Below are positions 11,159-22,659 of a stretch of DNA of 64,000 bases, one piece after another (the stretch's first letter is position 1; the number at the start of each line of letters is the position of its first letter). The translations under genes and the position numbers were made by a program. The notes under the pieces were generated by a model. That model made no database searches. It was given only the letters and a program-made list of their open reading frames with translations, and was not told where the DNA came from. The DNA comes from Liriodendron chinense (lineage: Eukaryota > Streptophyta > Magnoliopsida > Magnoliales > Magnoliaceae), in NCBI GenBank assembly GCA_003013855.2, contig ML058407.1:3720001-3784000 (forward strand). Direction: 5' to 3'.

Positions 11159-11720
11159 TGCTTGTGGCATCTAGCTAATTTTTTCTCTCTGCCACGTACG
11201 TCCTACATGTGTTACCTTACCTTCCACAATATCTGTTTGTCAACAAAATCAATCGGTCATCATCTCAACGGATCCATGCTTGCATGGATGTGTAATTGCT
11301 AGTAACAATTATACCTCTCTTCCTCACCACTCATCTAATGCTTTTGGGTACGTGAAAAGGCATTACCATTGATCTGTCAAGGAGTTGAGTTTTCCAAATC
11401 TGATCAAAACGTATTACCCAACCGATCAAGAGATGAGATGGTAAAACTACTCTGTCGGCTTTTCTTAACCAGAGGGCCGGGAATCGGATTCCCTCATGGC
11501 AGTCCGCTGTGGGGCCCACCGTGTTGTATGGGTTTTATAATCCACGCCGCCGCCCAACGGTTTTACCAGCTTATTTAGTGCACAAGCCCAAAATTAATGT
11601 AGCAGTTTCGAAAGCTCAAGCGGGCCGACGACACCGCGGGAAATTGTGAGCGGGGCATCCACACCACTCAAATCAATGGGCCATTGCTCTAGCACATGTG
11701 GGTGCCGGATTTTCACTTAA

Positions 11721-11721
<1 letters not shown>

Positions 11722-11749
<28 letters not shown>
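11722..11749. repeat. Poly-A run in repeat copy A
   Basis: About 28 A residues lie where copy B has the ordinary sequence ATTTTTACCC near 21365. It may be an expanded homopolymer or the tail of a small retroposed insertion; nothing else supports the latter. Confidence 0.85.
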
Positions 11750-11751
<2 letters not shown>

Positions 11752-12026
11752 CTTGCAGCCTTGTTTATTATGCACGAATCATCTGCGGCCCACCATGATA
11801 ATCTTGATTGTCAATTTGGATCCTTTCATTGGTGAAGATCGGGCCGGACATGGGCAGCCAGAGCATGATAATTGTTTGGCTTGAAGTGGGCCGCAGTTCT
11901 CATTGACTATTGGTTTGTCAGGCAATTTGAGCCGTTGGATTTGACGATCTCATTTTTTTTAGCACATGTGGAGAGATTTGAGAAATTGAAAGAACGCTTG
12001 CCCCACCCTTTGATCAAGTTAGATAG

Positions 12027-12565
12027 GAGAGCCAATTAGGTGAGACCCCGGCCTCAACCAAGACGGTGCAGCCCTTACTGTGGGGCCCACCTTAATGTAT
12101 GTATTATGTATCCATGCTGTCCATCCATTTTTCCAGATCATGTTAGGGCATTATCCAGAAAATGAAGAAGATTTAATTATCAGGTGGACCATACCATAAG
12201 AAACAGTGGTGATTGACAGTCCTACATTTAAAAACTTCTTAGGGTGCAACTTGACGTTTCCGTAGTGCCTATTTACCATCCAATCTGTTGATAAAATCAC
12301 GTAAGCCTGGATGAAGAGGGGAAATATCAGCTTGATCCAAAACTTTTGTGGCTTATTAATGGTCAATCAAAACTATTTCCTATGGCATGGTTCATTTGAT
12401 AATTGAATATGTTTCAGTCTTCGGATAATGCCATAGAATGATCTGAAAAAAATGGATGAACAATGTAGATACATAATACATATATCGAGCCCCAAGGAAA
12501 CCCCACCCCACGGTAAGGGCTGCACCGGCTTGGGTGAGGCAGGGGTCTCCACCTAATCCGCTCTG
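12027..12565. mobile_element. Long-TIR MITE carrying the GTGGGGCCCAC module, copy 2
   Basis: It is the same family as 7590-8143: left arm GAGAGCCAATTAGGTGAGAC, right arm complement of AGAGCGGATTAGGTGGAGAC, with arms over 200 bp. Comparison with the empty site in repeat copy B shows it entered the word GTTAGATAG. The flanking 9-mers GTTAGATAG (12018-12026) and GTTAGGTGG (12566-12574) agree at 7 of 9 positions, which supports a 9-bp target duplication and a Mutator-like origin. Confidence 0.78.
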
Positions 12566-13010
12566 GTTAGGTGGATGGGCAGCCCGCTTGAGCAGTTTGG
12601 ATCAACTCAAGGCCTTCTCAAACGAATCAGAGCATGGCCTCCCTTTCTCATGGTTTGAATTTGCCACATGCCGTGCCTGCTTTCTTGATATTTCGATTTG
12701 TCACGCACGGAAAGGGCTAAAAAATCTAGAAATCAGATTTTGCTACATCAGCCGTTTTTTTATTTTGACACATTGTTGTCGATGGACCCACATTTTTAGA
12801 TCTCGGATTTGTCACCATTGACTGTGCAAGATCATTTCTTAAATTCTGCACTTTGCTATTGCCGGCCCGCTTAGATTTGCCACTTAACCAGTTGAGCCAC
12901 TCATGTGGGCTTAATCCTTTGCTCTTGGGCCTTTTGTTGAGCCTTCATTTTTCTCAAGTTTGGTCCCCTTACCCCAGTCAGGCCCACTGAACTTGATGGT
13001 TTTTTTATTT

Positions 13011-13345
13011 TTTTTATTTTTTAAAGGCACTCTATAGATAGCAGATTCATGATGTACCTGTGTTGCTGATTAATCAACATTTCAAGTGTAGCATGCGTCA
13101 TCACACGATGGAAGCTTCGTCCTCGACCGTGGTAGACTCTTGTCGTACAGGGCCTGGGAGACTACCATCACATGGCTCCTCCAGCTATGATGATGATCCA
13201 ACCTTCATCCCCCATTACACTGGGCCCACCTTTCTGAGCATTCCATGGTGGGATCGTGGCCCCCAAATTACGCTTCCAGGGCCAAGCTCAACGATTGGAT
13301 TGATCCGCCTCAGTCGACCCTAGCACGATCTCTACTTGCCCCCCT
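13011..13345. other. Non-coding stretch, no gene seen
   Basis: Short open frames exist but show no domain or codon pattern that I recognise. Confidence 0.4.
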
Positions 13346-13537
13346 GCACACAAGCCAAGCTAGCTTGAAAAGCTTGCTTGGCTTGGCTTGGCTCGTTTTA
13401 GTTCAGCTTAGCTTGGCTTGTATGGCAATTTGATCAAGATTGAACTTCAATTAGTAAGTTTCTTTGAAAATAAGCTGAGTTTAAGCATGAGTGAGCTTGG
13501 CTCGGCTTGGCTCAAAGCTCAATAAAAGCTCTGCCCG

Positions 13538-13547
<10 letters not shown>

Positions 13548-13616
<69 letters not shown>
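13548..13616. repeat. (AT)n microsatellite
   Basis: An AT run of about 33 units following a short GT run. It is likely to be length-variable. Confidence 0.95.
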
Positions 13617-13619
<3 letters not shown>

Positions 13620-13794
13620 AAAGTTTTTAAAATAAAAACCCAACCTAATCCAAACCCAACCTAATCCTACCCCCTTTCATTTTCATTTTCATTTTCCAAT
13701 CTGGCACGCCGCGCCCTGTCCTCCCTCCTTTTCCCCCTCATTTCAAATCTCTCCCTTTCCGTCTCTTTCCCTCCTATTTCTCAACTCAAACCGG

Positions 13795-13795
<1 letters not shown>

Positions 13796-13830
<35 letters not shown>
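13796..13830. repeat. (CT)n microsatellite
   Basis: A CT run of about 17 units. Confidence 0.93.
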
Positions 13831-13834
<4 letters not shown>

Positions 13835-15955
13835 CTCCCTTTCGGCTTCTTCCCTGGCCACTGCACGACTCGCACCTAAGCAAAATCTTATTTGTTTAAA
13901 ATAGGAAAAACCCTAAAATGGGGCTGATTTTGAGATCTTTTTTAGGCTAGATTGGGTCGGATTAGGATTGGGTTGGGTTGGGTTGGGTTAGTAGGGTAGG
14001 GTGGATCAATGGGTAGGGTCAGGTCAGTGGGGTGGGTTGGAATGGGTCAGGTTAGGTTAGTGGGTTTGTAGTTATACTTTTCTACGTGTACACTTCTAGA
14101 AAAAAACAAAGAAAGACAAAGCTCAGCTTGACTCGACTCGGCTCGAATAAAGATAGCTTTGCTTGGACAATAAGCCAACTTCAAGCTGTTCTTTTGAACT
14201 CGATGCTCGAGCCAAGCCAAGCTTAAGCTAAGGTGTTCACTGATCAAGCCAAGCTCAAGTAGAGAAAAGCTTGGCTTGAGCTCGGCTCGTGTGCAACTTT
14301 ACTACTGATTGTTCGGATGAGGCACAAGAGTAGTGGCCTTCTAATGACCTTGGTAAAAAGGTGGGGGATTTTGATCAAATTGGCCTCGTGGTATTGCCAA
14401 ACACAGCATATGGCTTCCTTTTTAAATATATTCCTTCATCAACCCTTTGACCAATTTTTGGAGAATAAGTGGGTGAAAATGCCCCTGCATTGGAACCTAG
14501 TGCCAGTACAGAACCTTTTCTTCTTCTTCTTCCTTTGGTATTTACTGAAATTACGTCGGGTAGTTAACACGACACCCTATATATACGCCTGCGGATGCTT
14601 AAGGAGCAACTAGAATTGTGGCTAAGTCCTAAAGGGGGGTGATTAGGACCTTTAAAATCTTTTCGCTTACTTAACAGTTTTAGCAAATTAAACTAAGTAA
14701 GCAATTATCACTTCGACTTCCAAGCCTAAGTGGGTCCAATCAATAGATTAACATATGATAAAAATAATTAACATTCTAGTCTAAGCATGCATAGATTATC
14801 TTATGATAAAACTAAACAAGTACCTAATCTATGTAACCTAAGTAGACTATAGAGGGTTGGATCAATTAAGCTCAAGTCTATTCTAGGAGTGAAAGTACAT
14901 CATGTGTGTGTGGATGTGCCTATGAAGTGCCTAGCATACATTCCTAATTACGCATTCATAATTAAACACTTAAACACAATACATAATGAGAAATGTGCTC
15001 CAATACAATCACAAACATAACGATGTATAGTGGTTCGACTACTTGTCTATTCCACTCCCGGTTAAAGTACTTAACCCCTTTAAACACATCGGCATTCACT
15101 AGGGAGTTTAAATCTGGTTCCTCCCAACCAAGGTATTTTAAATCGGATCCACCCAACCAGGGAGTTTACAGGTTTCTCCCAACTTACACGTTCACACCCC
15201 TATTGGTGGTTCCCCTTGGAGACTTGTTTAGGCCCGCCAAACGTGCCAAGGAACGGCAAATGTCCCTGAATTTAGGCCTTACAAACAAGCCAAGGAGTGC
15301 TAAACAACCCCTAGTCTTTAGGCTGACAAATAGGCCAAGGAACTGCTAACGTTCTTAATCTTTAGGCTGACAAACAGGCCAAGGATCTGCAAATGACCTT
15401 AGTTAGAGTTTGACAAACAAACTCTACACTCAACTCCCACAGGGAATTGAGTGGATGGACTCTTAACAATGACAACCTTACTTGTTGGATTGAGCCCCTT
15501 TGTAGCGCCGCTTTGGGTTGCTTCTTCTTGCTCTCCCGTGCTGAAATCAGCTTCCCTTGTACTCCCCTCGATCTTTGATGCCGCTGCTTTGCCAAGGCTT
15601 CAGTTCTAAGATCAGCTACCTTGCATGTGATGCTCTATTGGAGATGCCCAAGGTACTAGGGAATGATGAATCCTCTACAAATGGTAGGAAATGGGTTTCC
15701 TAGAGGAATACACTTATTTGGACTCTTAGGTAGTGTTTAGATAAGTGATTTAACTATGATCAAGGTGTCTAAAACCCTAGAAATTAAGAGGGAACAAGTC
15801 CATTCTCATTATGTCATTGAATGGCCCAAGCTTGTGATGAAAACATAAGGAGAATGACTTGCTATGGGTTTGGAATAGAGCCTCTGATGGTATTTAGCAA
15901 TGGTGGCTTCTATCTCCTCAAAATTCCCTCTATTAACCCTAAAAACGAACTCCCG

Positions 15956-15967
15956 ACTTTTATAAAG
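15956..15967 (-). promoter_or_regulatory. TATA box in LTR copy A
   Basis: The minus strand reads CTTTATAAAAGT, about 45 bp downstream of the palindrome cluster. The matching stretch is deleted in LTR copy B. Confidence 0.6.
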
Positions 15968-16007
15968 TTTCTCCTAACGGTCAAATAACGGGCAAATTCT
16001 CGCAGGG

Positions 16008-16318
16008 TCGGGTGCTCGGACGCTTGTGGTCGGGCGCCCGAAATCTGGTCCAGAAAATGATTTTAGTCGCTGGACATTTCTTGAGTTGGTCGGGCGCCCG
16101 GACAAATTGTGGTTGGGCGCCTGATGGCCATTCTTGCATTGATCGAGTGCCCGGTGGACACTGGGTCGGGCACCCGAAATTCAATCCTGAAATGGTCGTG
16201 CTGCTCGACGGTTTTTGGACTGATTGGGTGCTCAGACAGGTTGTGGTTGGGCGCCCGATGACCATCTGATTTTTTAGGCCACTCACTTGGACGGATTCCT
16301 CTAAAGTCGGGCGCCCGG
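16008..16318. promoter_or_regulatory. Palindrome cluster TCGGGCGCCCGA, LTR copy A
   Basis: About nine full or imperfect copies of a 12-bp palindrome start near 16008, 16029, 16090, 16113, 16142, 16166, 16224, 16247 and 16307. They come in pairs about 22 bp apart with about 60 bp between pairs. The cluster is in U3 between the LTR start (16654) and the TATA box (15956). Confidence 0.8.
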
Positions 16319-16654
16319 CCATGCATGTTTTGCTGCTATTTGTTTCTATTTTTCAGCAGAGCATACAACCTCTTGGCCAATCTTTTGGTGGCCTTTTGGG
16401 ACACCTAAGGCCAATCTAAGATGACTAATGGTATGCCTATTAGTCATGGTCATTTAGAGGTTTATGGTTTTGGGTAGGTAAATGGTTAAGGCTCACCAAG
16501 GCATCACTTTTTCCTGTTTCTTCTTTCTTGATGCAGTTGGTCCATCTTGAGTCTTCGGTCTTTGTCTTCATTAAGCTCAACCGACATTAGACTCACTGAC
16601 CTAAGTAATTGACAAATAAGGTGCACTAGTATGTCACGAAAAAGTGCACTAACA

Positions 16655-16667
16655 ATCTCCCCCTTTG
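16655..16667 (-). other. Polypurine tract of the TR-GAG element
   Basis: The minus strand reads CAAAGGGGGAGAT directly before the LTR start TGTTAG. Confidence 0.85.
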
Positions 16668-17520
16668 TCAATTACTTACAAAAACCTAACCTACCAAACA
16701 AAATACATTACATTTAAAATTCAAATAAAATTTTATAACTCGAAACACTGAGACACATTAGTAAACTAAGCAAGCTTCTCTTGATTGCTACCCTATAACC
16801 TGTTAAACCCTGAAACATAAAAATAAAAAAAAAATAAAAAATTATTTTGGTGGGATTTGATCTTTCTCCCCCTTTTTGTCAGCAATTGATAAACTATTCT
16901 CTCCCCCTTAATGACATATCAATTAAGGTTAAGGTAAGAGAAGATAGTATGTCGCAGTCATAGCTTTAAAAACATGCTAACTAGAGAGAGTATAGGGTGC
17001 ATGAACATATAAAATATGAAGCATGCATGAGAACATGATTAACAAGAAAATGTACTATTCTAAGCATAGTTAGTCATGCAAAATTGGTCATTTATGATAT
17101 ATATTAAGCATTGAAAGCTCAATGGCTTATAGCCCAATCAACCAACCTCCCCAAAAGATGTATATCATGACCAAACATAAGCAAAGATGAGCATACAATT
17201 AAGCATGAAATTCAGCAAGATTAGCTAATCTAAGTAGGATGATAATCTAGCAGTAAATATATTAAATGAAAGCAAGACTAAATTATCAAAATTTGGGCTA
17301 ATGAGGCTTGAATCCTCTAATTTGCCCATACACACAGAAATGAGGCTGAAATCCTCAGATTTTCCTATAGAAGCATTTCTAACTACCCATACTAACTATG
17401 TTTAGTTTGATTAAACTAAGGGTAACTAATTTCCACAACACCCTCATAAAATGTACCATGAGATAAGGGGTTGGGAACTCCTTCTCTTAGAAGGAAAAGC
17501 GGTCGGGATCCTCTCTTAGA
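16668..17520. other. Internal non-coding part of the TR-GAG element
   Basis: AT-rich DNA between gag and the polypurine tract, where an autonomous copia element would have pol. No pol domain is recognisable. Confidence 0.6.
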
Positions 17521-18551
17521 TTAGGGGGAAGAGAGGTAGTGGTGGAAGCCATGAGAGCTCTCATCACTATTGGAGTCACTAGGTTCAGAATTTGACTCCT
17601 TCGTATCATCCCATGTGGCTACCATGGCCTTTTTACCTTTCGGTTTAGGCATTTCTAAACAATTCAGGGCAATATGGCCACATTGACCATAACCGTAACA
17701 TCGGACGGATGAAGTTTTGGATGATTTTCCTTTATGTTTATCACCCTTCTTGTCCTTCTTGTCACGACTACTCCCTCTATCAAATTTGAGGAATCTCTTG
17801 AATCTTTTATTAAGATCATCATCCTCATCATCGCTATCTTCGGACGACTCACTCTTAATTTTCTTTTGCCTATGTGAGTGTCTATGTGAGGATTTCAAAG
17901 CGACGTCTTTCTTCTTAGAGGGGGCCCTAAAGTGTAGTTCATATGTTTGTAGGGAACCTATAGGTTCTTCTACTTTCATGTTATTTATGTCTCTACACTT
18001 CTCTAAGGCCACTACCTTGGTATCAAATTTTTTCGAGAGGGACCTAAGTATTTTTTTACATATCCTTCATTCTGGAACCCTTTCCCTCAAGGCAAACATG
18101 GAGTTGCAAATATCAGAAAGTTTAATATAAAACTCCATGAAGGTTTAAGTCTCTTCCATCTTAATCTTTTCAAGTTTGGTGATTAAGAGCTGAAGCTTCG
18201 AGCATCTTACTATGCTAGTTCCCTTGTGGGTTACTTCAAATATATCCCACACTTCTTTTGTAGTTGCGCATGTGAGAATGCGCTAAAATTCTTTCGGGAA
18301 ATGTCACAGCAAATTGCATTGAGAGCTTTGTCATTTGCCACATATTAAGCTCTCTCATTGTCATTCCATTTCTGATCATCTTTGGGAATGAAGATGATCT
18401 TACCATCAACCTCCACTTGTTCCTTGGGCAATGGATATTCATTTAATGTTCCGGATTGGAGAAAAATCCTCATTCTAGCCTTCCAATAGGCGTAATTGGA
18501 TCTGTCAAAGTATAGTGGACGGTTGATAGTATTCCCATCTCAGGTAGACAT
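17521..18551 (-). pseudogene. copia-type gag, broken, in the TR-GAG element
   Basis: The minus-strand frame starts at the ATG at 18551, 60 bp after the primer site. A TGA at the fourth codon stands where a Trp is expected. The N-terminal part (LYFDRSNYAYWKARM) is the usual copia gag entry motif. Stops and frameshifts follow in the middle. The C-terminal 163-codon open part (18012-17521) is Lys/Ser/Asp-rich with a basic stretch and a CCHC knuckle reading CYGYGQCGHIALNC, in which the second Cys is replaced by Tyr. The RNA-binding function is therefore probably lost as well. Confidence 0.82.
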
Positions 18552-18611
18552 GATATTAGTGCTCCATTATCGGATCTTACTCTAGACGGTTAAGTCCTAA
18601 AAGAGCAACCT

Positions 18612-18623
18612 GCTCTAATACCA
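18612..18623 (-). other. Primer binding site of the TR-GAG element
   Basis: The minus strand reads TGGTATTAGAGC, 2-3 bp after the LTR end. It is identical to the site in the copia element at 1405. Confidence 0.85.
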
Positions 18624-18625
18624 AT

Positions 18626-20643
18626 TGAAATTACGTCGGAAGTTTAACATGACACCCTACGCATACACGTGCGGAAGCTTAAGGAGCAACTAGAATTATG
18701 GCTAAGTCCTAGAGGGGGGGTGATTAGGATCTTTTAAAATCTTTTCGCCTACTTAACAGTTTCAGCAAATTAAACTAAGTAAGCGATTATCACTTCGGCT
18801 TCCAAGCCAAAGTGGGTCCATTCAATAGACTAACATCTGATAAAAACAATTAACATCCTAGTCTAAGCATGCATAGATTATCTTACGATAAAACTAAACA
18901 AGTACCTAATCTATGCAACCTAAGTAGACTATAGATGGTTGGATCAATTAAGCTCAAGTCTACTCTAGGAGTGAAAGTACATCATGTGTGTGTGGATGTG
19001 CCTATCAAGTGCCTAGCATACATTCCTAATTACGCATTCATAATTAAACACTTAAACACAATACATAATGAGAAATGTGCTCCAATACAATCACAAACAC
19101 AATAATTTATAGTAGTTTGACTACTTGTCTACTCCACTCCCGGATTCAAGTACTCAACCCCTTTGAACACACCAACATTCACTAGGGAGTTTAAATCTGG
19201 TTCCTCCCAACTAAGGTATTTTAAATCGGATCCACCTAACCGGAGACTTTACAGGTTCCTCCCAACTTACACGTTCACACCCGTATTGGTGGCTCCCCTT
19301 GGAGACTTGTTTAGGCCCGCCAAATGTGTCAAGGAACGGTAAACATCCCTGAATTTAAGCCCGTAAAATGAGCCAAGGAGTGCCAAACAACTCCTAGTCT
19401 TTAGGCCGACAAACAGGCCAAAGAACAGCTAACGTCCCTAGTCTTTAGGCCAACAAACAGGCCAAGGATCGGCAAATAACCTTAGTTCGAGTTTGACAAA
19501 CAAACTCTACACTCAACTTCCATAGGGAATTGAGTGGATAGACTCTAAACAAAGACAACCTTACTTGTCGGATTGAGCCCCTTTGTAGTGCCACTTTGGG
19601 CTACTTCTTCTTGCTCTCCCGTGCCTGAATCAGCTCCCCTTGTGCTCCCCCGATCTTTGATGCCACTGCTTTGCCAAGGTTTCAACTTCAAGATCAGTTA
19701 CCTTGCATGTGATGCTCCATTGGAGATGCCCAAGGTACTAGGGAATGGTGAATCCTCTACAAATGGTAGGAAATGAATTTCCTAGAGGAATAAACTTATT
19801 TGGACTCTTAGGTAGTGTTTAGACAAGGGATTTAACTATGATCAAGGTGTCTAAAACCCTAGCTAGAAATCAAGAGGGAATAAGTCCATTCTCATTATGC
19901 CATTGAATGGCCCAAGCTTGTGATGAAAACACAAGGAGAATGACTTGCTATGGGTTTATAATAGAGCCTCTAATGGTCTTTAGCAATGGTGACTTCTATC
20001 TCCTTAAAATCCCCTCCCAACGGTCAAATAACGAGCAGATTCGCGTAGGGTCGGGCTCCCGGACGCTTGTGGTCGGGCACCCGAAATTCGTTCCAGACAA
20101 TGATTTTAATCGTTGGACATTTCTTGAGTTGGTCGGGCGCCCGGACAAGTTGTGGTCAGGCGCCTGATGGCCATTCTTGCATTGATCAGGTGCCTGGTGG
20201 ACACTGGCTCGGGCGCCCAAATTTCAATCTTGAAATGGTTGTGCTGCTGGACGATTTTTGCACTGATTGGGCGCCCGGACAGGTTGTGGTGGGGCACCCG
20301 ATGACCATTTGGTTTTTTAGGCCACTCATTTGGATGGATTCCTCTAAAGTCAAGCGCCCGGTGGAACTGGGTCGGGCGCTCGGCCATGCATGTTTTGCTA
20401 CTTTTTGTTTCTGTTTTTCAGCAGAACATGCAACCTCTCGGCCAATCTTTTGGTGGTCTTTTGAGACACCTAAGCCCAATCTAAGATGACTAATGATATG
20501 CCTATTAGTCATGGTCATCTAAAGGTTTATGGTTTTGGGGTCTTCTGTCTTTGTCTTCATTAAGCTGAACTGACACTAGGCTCACTAACCTAAGTAATTG
20601 ACAAATAAGGTAGACTAGTTTGTCACGAAAAAGTGCACTAACA
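18626..20643 (-). repeat. 5' LTR (copy B) of the TR-GAG element
   Basis: It aligns with copy A over its whole length but lacks about 50 bp around 20015, where copy A has its TATA box. The palindrome cluster is retained. Confidence 0.9.
20048..20383. promoter_or_regulatory. Palindrome cluster TCGGGCGCCCGA, LTR copy B
   Basis: About ten copies occur, including the perfect alternative palindrome TCAGGCGCCTGA at 20157, in which both arms differ from TCGGGCGCCCGA by matching changes. Confidence 0.8.
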
Positions 20644-21116
20644 TTTTCCTAGGGCTTTTTCTTCATTTTCAAATATGTATTTTGGAGACCCGCTACCACC
20701 CCCTCCGACTGTATTTTCCGCCGTATGGTCAATGCCATCAACTTCTCTAGTGTATGGGCACCGCCAACAACTTCTACTATCCTAAGAACGAGTGTTTTTT
20801 TTCACTCCAATGACCACATTTCTTAGAGATGGAAGCCACTAATATGTGGAAGACATTTTAAATGAATTTGTTATTTTATTTTTTTGCAAAATAGCATTTT
20901 CTTTTAGATGGAAGCCACTTTTGGTTGTAGATAGAGAAGTATGGTTGTGGTTGTTATCATAGAGAAAACTGATTGTTAGAAGGGATTTGAGGTGTAGAGA
21001 AATAGTTGTGGTTGTCACATGGAAGACAATGAAGGAGATAAAATATGAATTTTGTAATGTATATTGCCTTGGTTTAAGTGGTTGTTATGTGTTAAGTGTT
21101 TAATTTGTTAATGTCG
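20644..21116. other. Non-coding stretch, no gene seen
   Basis: The DNA is GT-rich and low in complexity (for example GTTGTGGTTGT words). No domain is recognised. Confidence 0.4.
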
Positions 21117-22600
21117 TCTTTCTTAATTAGAGGGGAAGCAAATTCCCTCGTGGTGGTGTTGTGGGGCCCACCATGATGTATGGGTTTTATATCCATGGCA
21201 CCCAACAATTTTGCCAGCTTATTTAGGGCATAAGCCTAAAAATATAGCAGTTCCATAGCTCAAGCGGGCCAACGACACCATAGGAAATGGTGATCGGCAC
21301 ATCCACACCACTTAAATCAATAGGTTGTTGCTCTAGCACATGTGGGTGTAGGATTTTCACAATTTTTACCCTAACAACCTTGTTTATCATAAATCATCTG
21401 CGGCCCACCATGATAATATTGATTATCAATTTGGATCCTTTGATCGGTGGAGATCGGGCCGGACAAGGGCGGTCAGAGTATGATTGCTTAGCTTGAAGCA
21501 GGCTACATTTCACATTGACTATTGGTTTGTCAAGCAATTTGAGTCGTTGGATTTGACAGGCTCATTTTTTAGCACATGTGGAGAGATTTAAGAAGTTGTA
21601 AGAAAGCTTCCCCCATCCTTTGATCAAGTTAGATAGATGGGTAGCCCAATTGAGCAAGTTTGGATCAACCCAATGCCCTCTTAGGGCCTGTTTGTTTTCG
21701 TTTCCCTAGCAGTAAATGCACGTAAGAAAGTAATTATCACTATTTTTTCTATTTGATAAAAATGGGTAATTCCTTCATGAAAAAGATACAAAAAGGACCC
21801 ATGTACATTCGTGGGCCCCACTATGATGTTAGTGAGATATCCATGCCGTCCATCCATTTTACCATAACATTTTAAGGCACGAGCCAAAAAATGAGGCACA
21901 TCAGAAGCTTAAGTGGTCCACACCATAGAAAACAATGGTTATAAAAGGCTTTTAATGGTAGGAGTTCAATCCACTATTCTGTGTGACGTAGTCCACTTAA
22001 GCTTTGGATTTGCCTCATTTTTTAGCGTATGCCTTAAAATTAACTCACGCAATGGATGAATAGAGTGGATAAGCCATGTGTATCATAGTGGGCCCAACAA
22101 AAAAATCACTCTCCTCGATTTCTGTGCACAAAAAGTAAACGTCAACTGTCATTCTTGAAATACGTGTAGGTAAATATATTGTAAATAATTATTACTCATT
22201 TACCATGTATTTACCTCTGTGAAATGAAAACAAACAGGCCCTTAAGTGAACTAGAGCGTGTCCTCCCTTTTTCATGGCTTGAATTTGCCACATGTTGTGC
22301 CTGCTTTCTTGAGATTTCGATTGGTCATAAGGTAGACCCAAAAATCTAAAAATCAGATTTTGGTACATCAGCCTTTTCTTGACTTTGACACATCATTGTC
22401 GATGGATCGACATTCTAGATCTCAAATTTTTCATGTGGTGATCTAGATCGACTCCGCAGGATCATTTCTTAAATTTTGGACTTTGCTATTATCGGCACGC
22501 TTGGATTTGCCACATAACCATTTGAGCTATTGAGCCTTTGGTGGGCCTTCATTTTTTTTCAAGTTTGGCCCCCTTGTCTCACTAAGGCCCACTAAACTTG
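21117..22600. repeat. Dispersed ~1-kb repeat, copy B (interrupted by a Tourist-like MITE)
   Basis: It is homologous to 11456-13010 on both sides of the MITE at 21684-22241. Removing that MITE and one TTA restores colinearity with copy A. Confidence 0.75.
21684..22241. mobile_element. Tourist-like (PIF/Harbinger) MITE with TTA duplication
   Basis: Left end GGGCCTGTTTGTTTTCGTTT and the complement of the right end, GGGCCTGTTTGTTTTCATTT, agree at 19 of 20 positions. TTA flanks both sides (21681-21683, 22242-22244), the signature of PIF/Harbinger MITEs. At 558 bp it is long for a Tourist element. Its interior carries the same GTGGGCCCCAC / CCGTCCATCCATTTT module found in the MITEs at 7590 and 12027. 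Confidence 0.9.
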
Positions 22601-22659
22601 GAAGGCATTTTTTAAATATTCATTATTCCAGTGTACATTGATTCCCTTACATTCCCGTT

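Larger units (their letters stand above)
11456..13010. repeat. Dispersed ~1-kb repeat, copy A (interrupted by a MITE)
   Basis: It matches 21117-22600 in the same orientation over its whole length: shared wording includes CAGCTTATTTAG, GCTCAAGCGGGCC, CTCTAGCACATGTGGGTG, GACTATTGGTTTGTCA, TTTGATCAAGTTAGATAG and AATTTGCCACATG. Copy A is split by the MITE at 12027-12565. Copy B, empty at that site, shows the target. The family is not identified and no coding region is visible in either copy. Confidence 0.75.
13346..14294. mobile_element. Possible TIR element rich in GCTTGGCTCG words
   Basis: The left end GCACACAAGCCAAGCT and the complement of the right end, GCACACGAGCCGAGCT, agree at 14 of 16 positions. 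Both flanks are packed with GCTTGGCTTGGCTCG-type words in opposite orientation. The interior holds a long AT and a CT microsatellite and GGGTTGGGTT runs. No clear target duplication was found, so the borders are uncertain. Confidence 0.45.
14546..16654 (-). repeat. 3' LTR (copy A) of the TR-GAG element
   Basis: Minus-strand start TGTTAGTGCAC at 16654 and end TTTCA at 14546. It keeps a TATA box (15956-15967) and a palindrome cluster (16008-16318). It is about 90 bp longer than copy B. Confidence 0.9.
14546..20643 (-). mobile_element. LTR element with 2-kb LTRs and gag only (TR-GAG type)
   Basis: Direct repeats of 2.1 and 2.0 kb flank only 1.97 kb of internal DNA. On the minus strand the order is LTR (20643-18626), primer site TGGTATTAGAGC (18623-18612), a broken gag, polypurine tract, LTR (16654-14546). 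Both LTRs start TGTTAGTGCAC and end TTTCA. Flanking 5-mers TTTAC and TTTTC agree at 4 of 5 positions. No protease, integrase, RT or RNase H is present. This organisation matches the non-autonomous 'terminal repeat with gag' class. The primer site and gag are copia-like, and the long LTRs suggest the SIRE/Maximus branch, which is an inference. Confidence 0.88.

Noticed and set aside
11722..11749. Poly-A tail of a LINE or SINE insertion
   Set aside because: No target duplication, promoter boxes or coding remnant lies next to it. Comparison with repeat copy B indicates at most a local A expansion.
16008..16318. CRISPR-like array
   Set aside because: Short palindromes with similar, not unique, spacers inside a plant LTR; no cas genes and a eukaryotic context.
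15981..16326. Minus- and plus-strand frames of 85-113 codons in the TR-GAG LTR
   Set aside because: They cross the palindrome cluster, whose symmetry opens frames on both strands, and the same frames are broken in the sister LTR.
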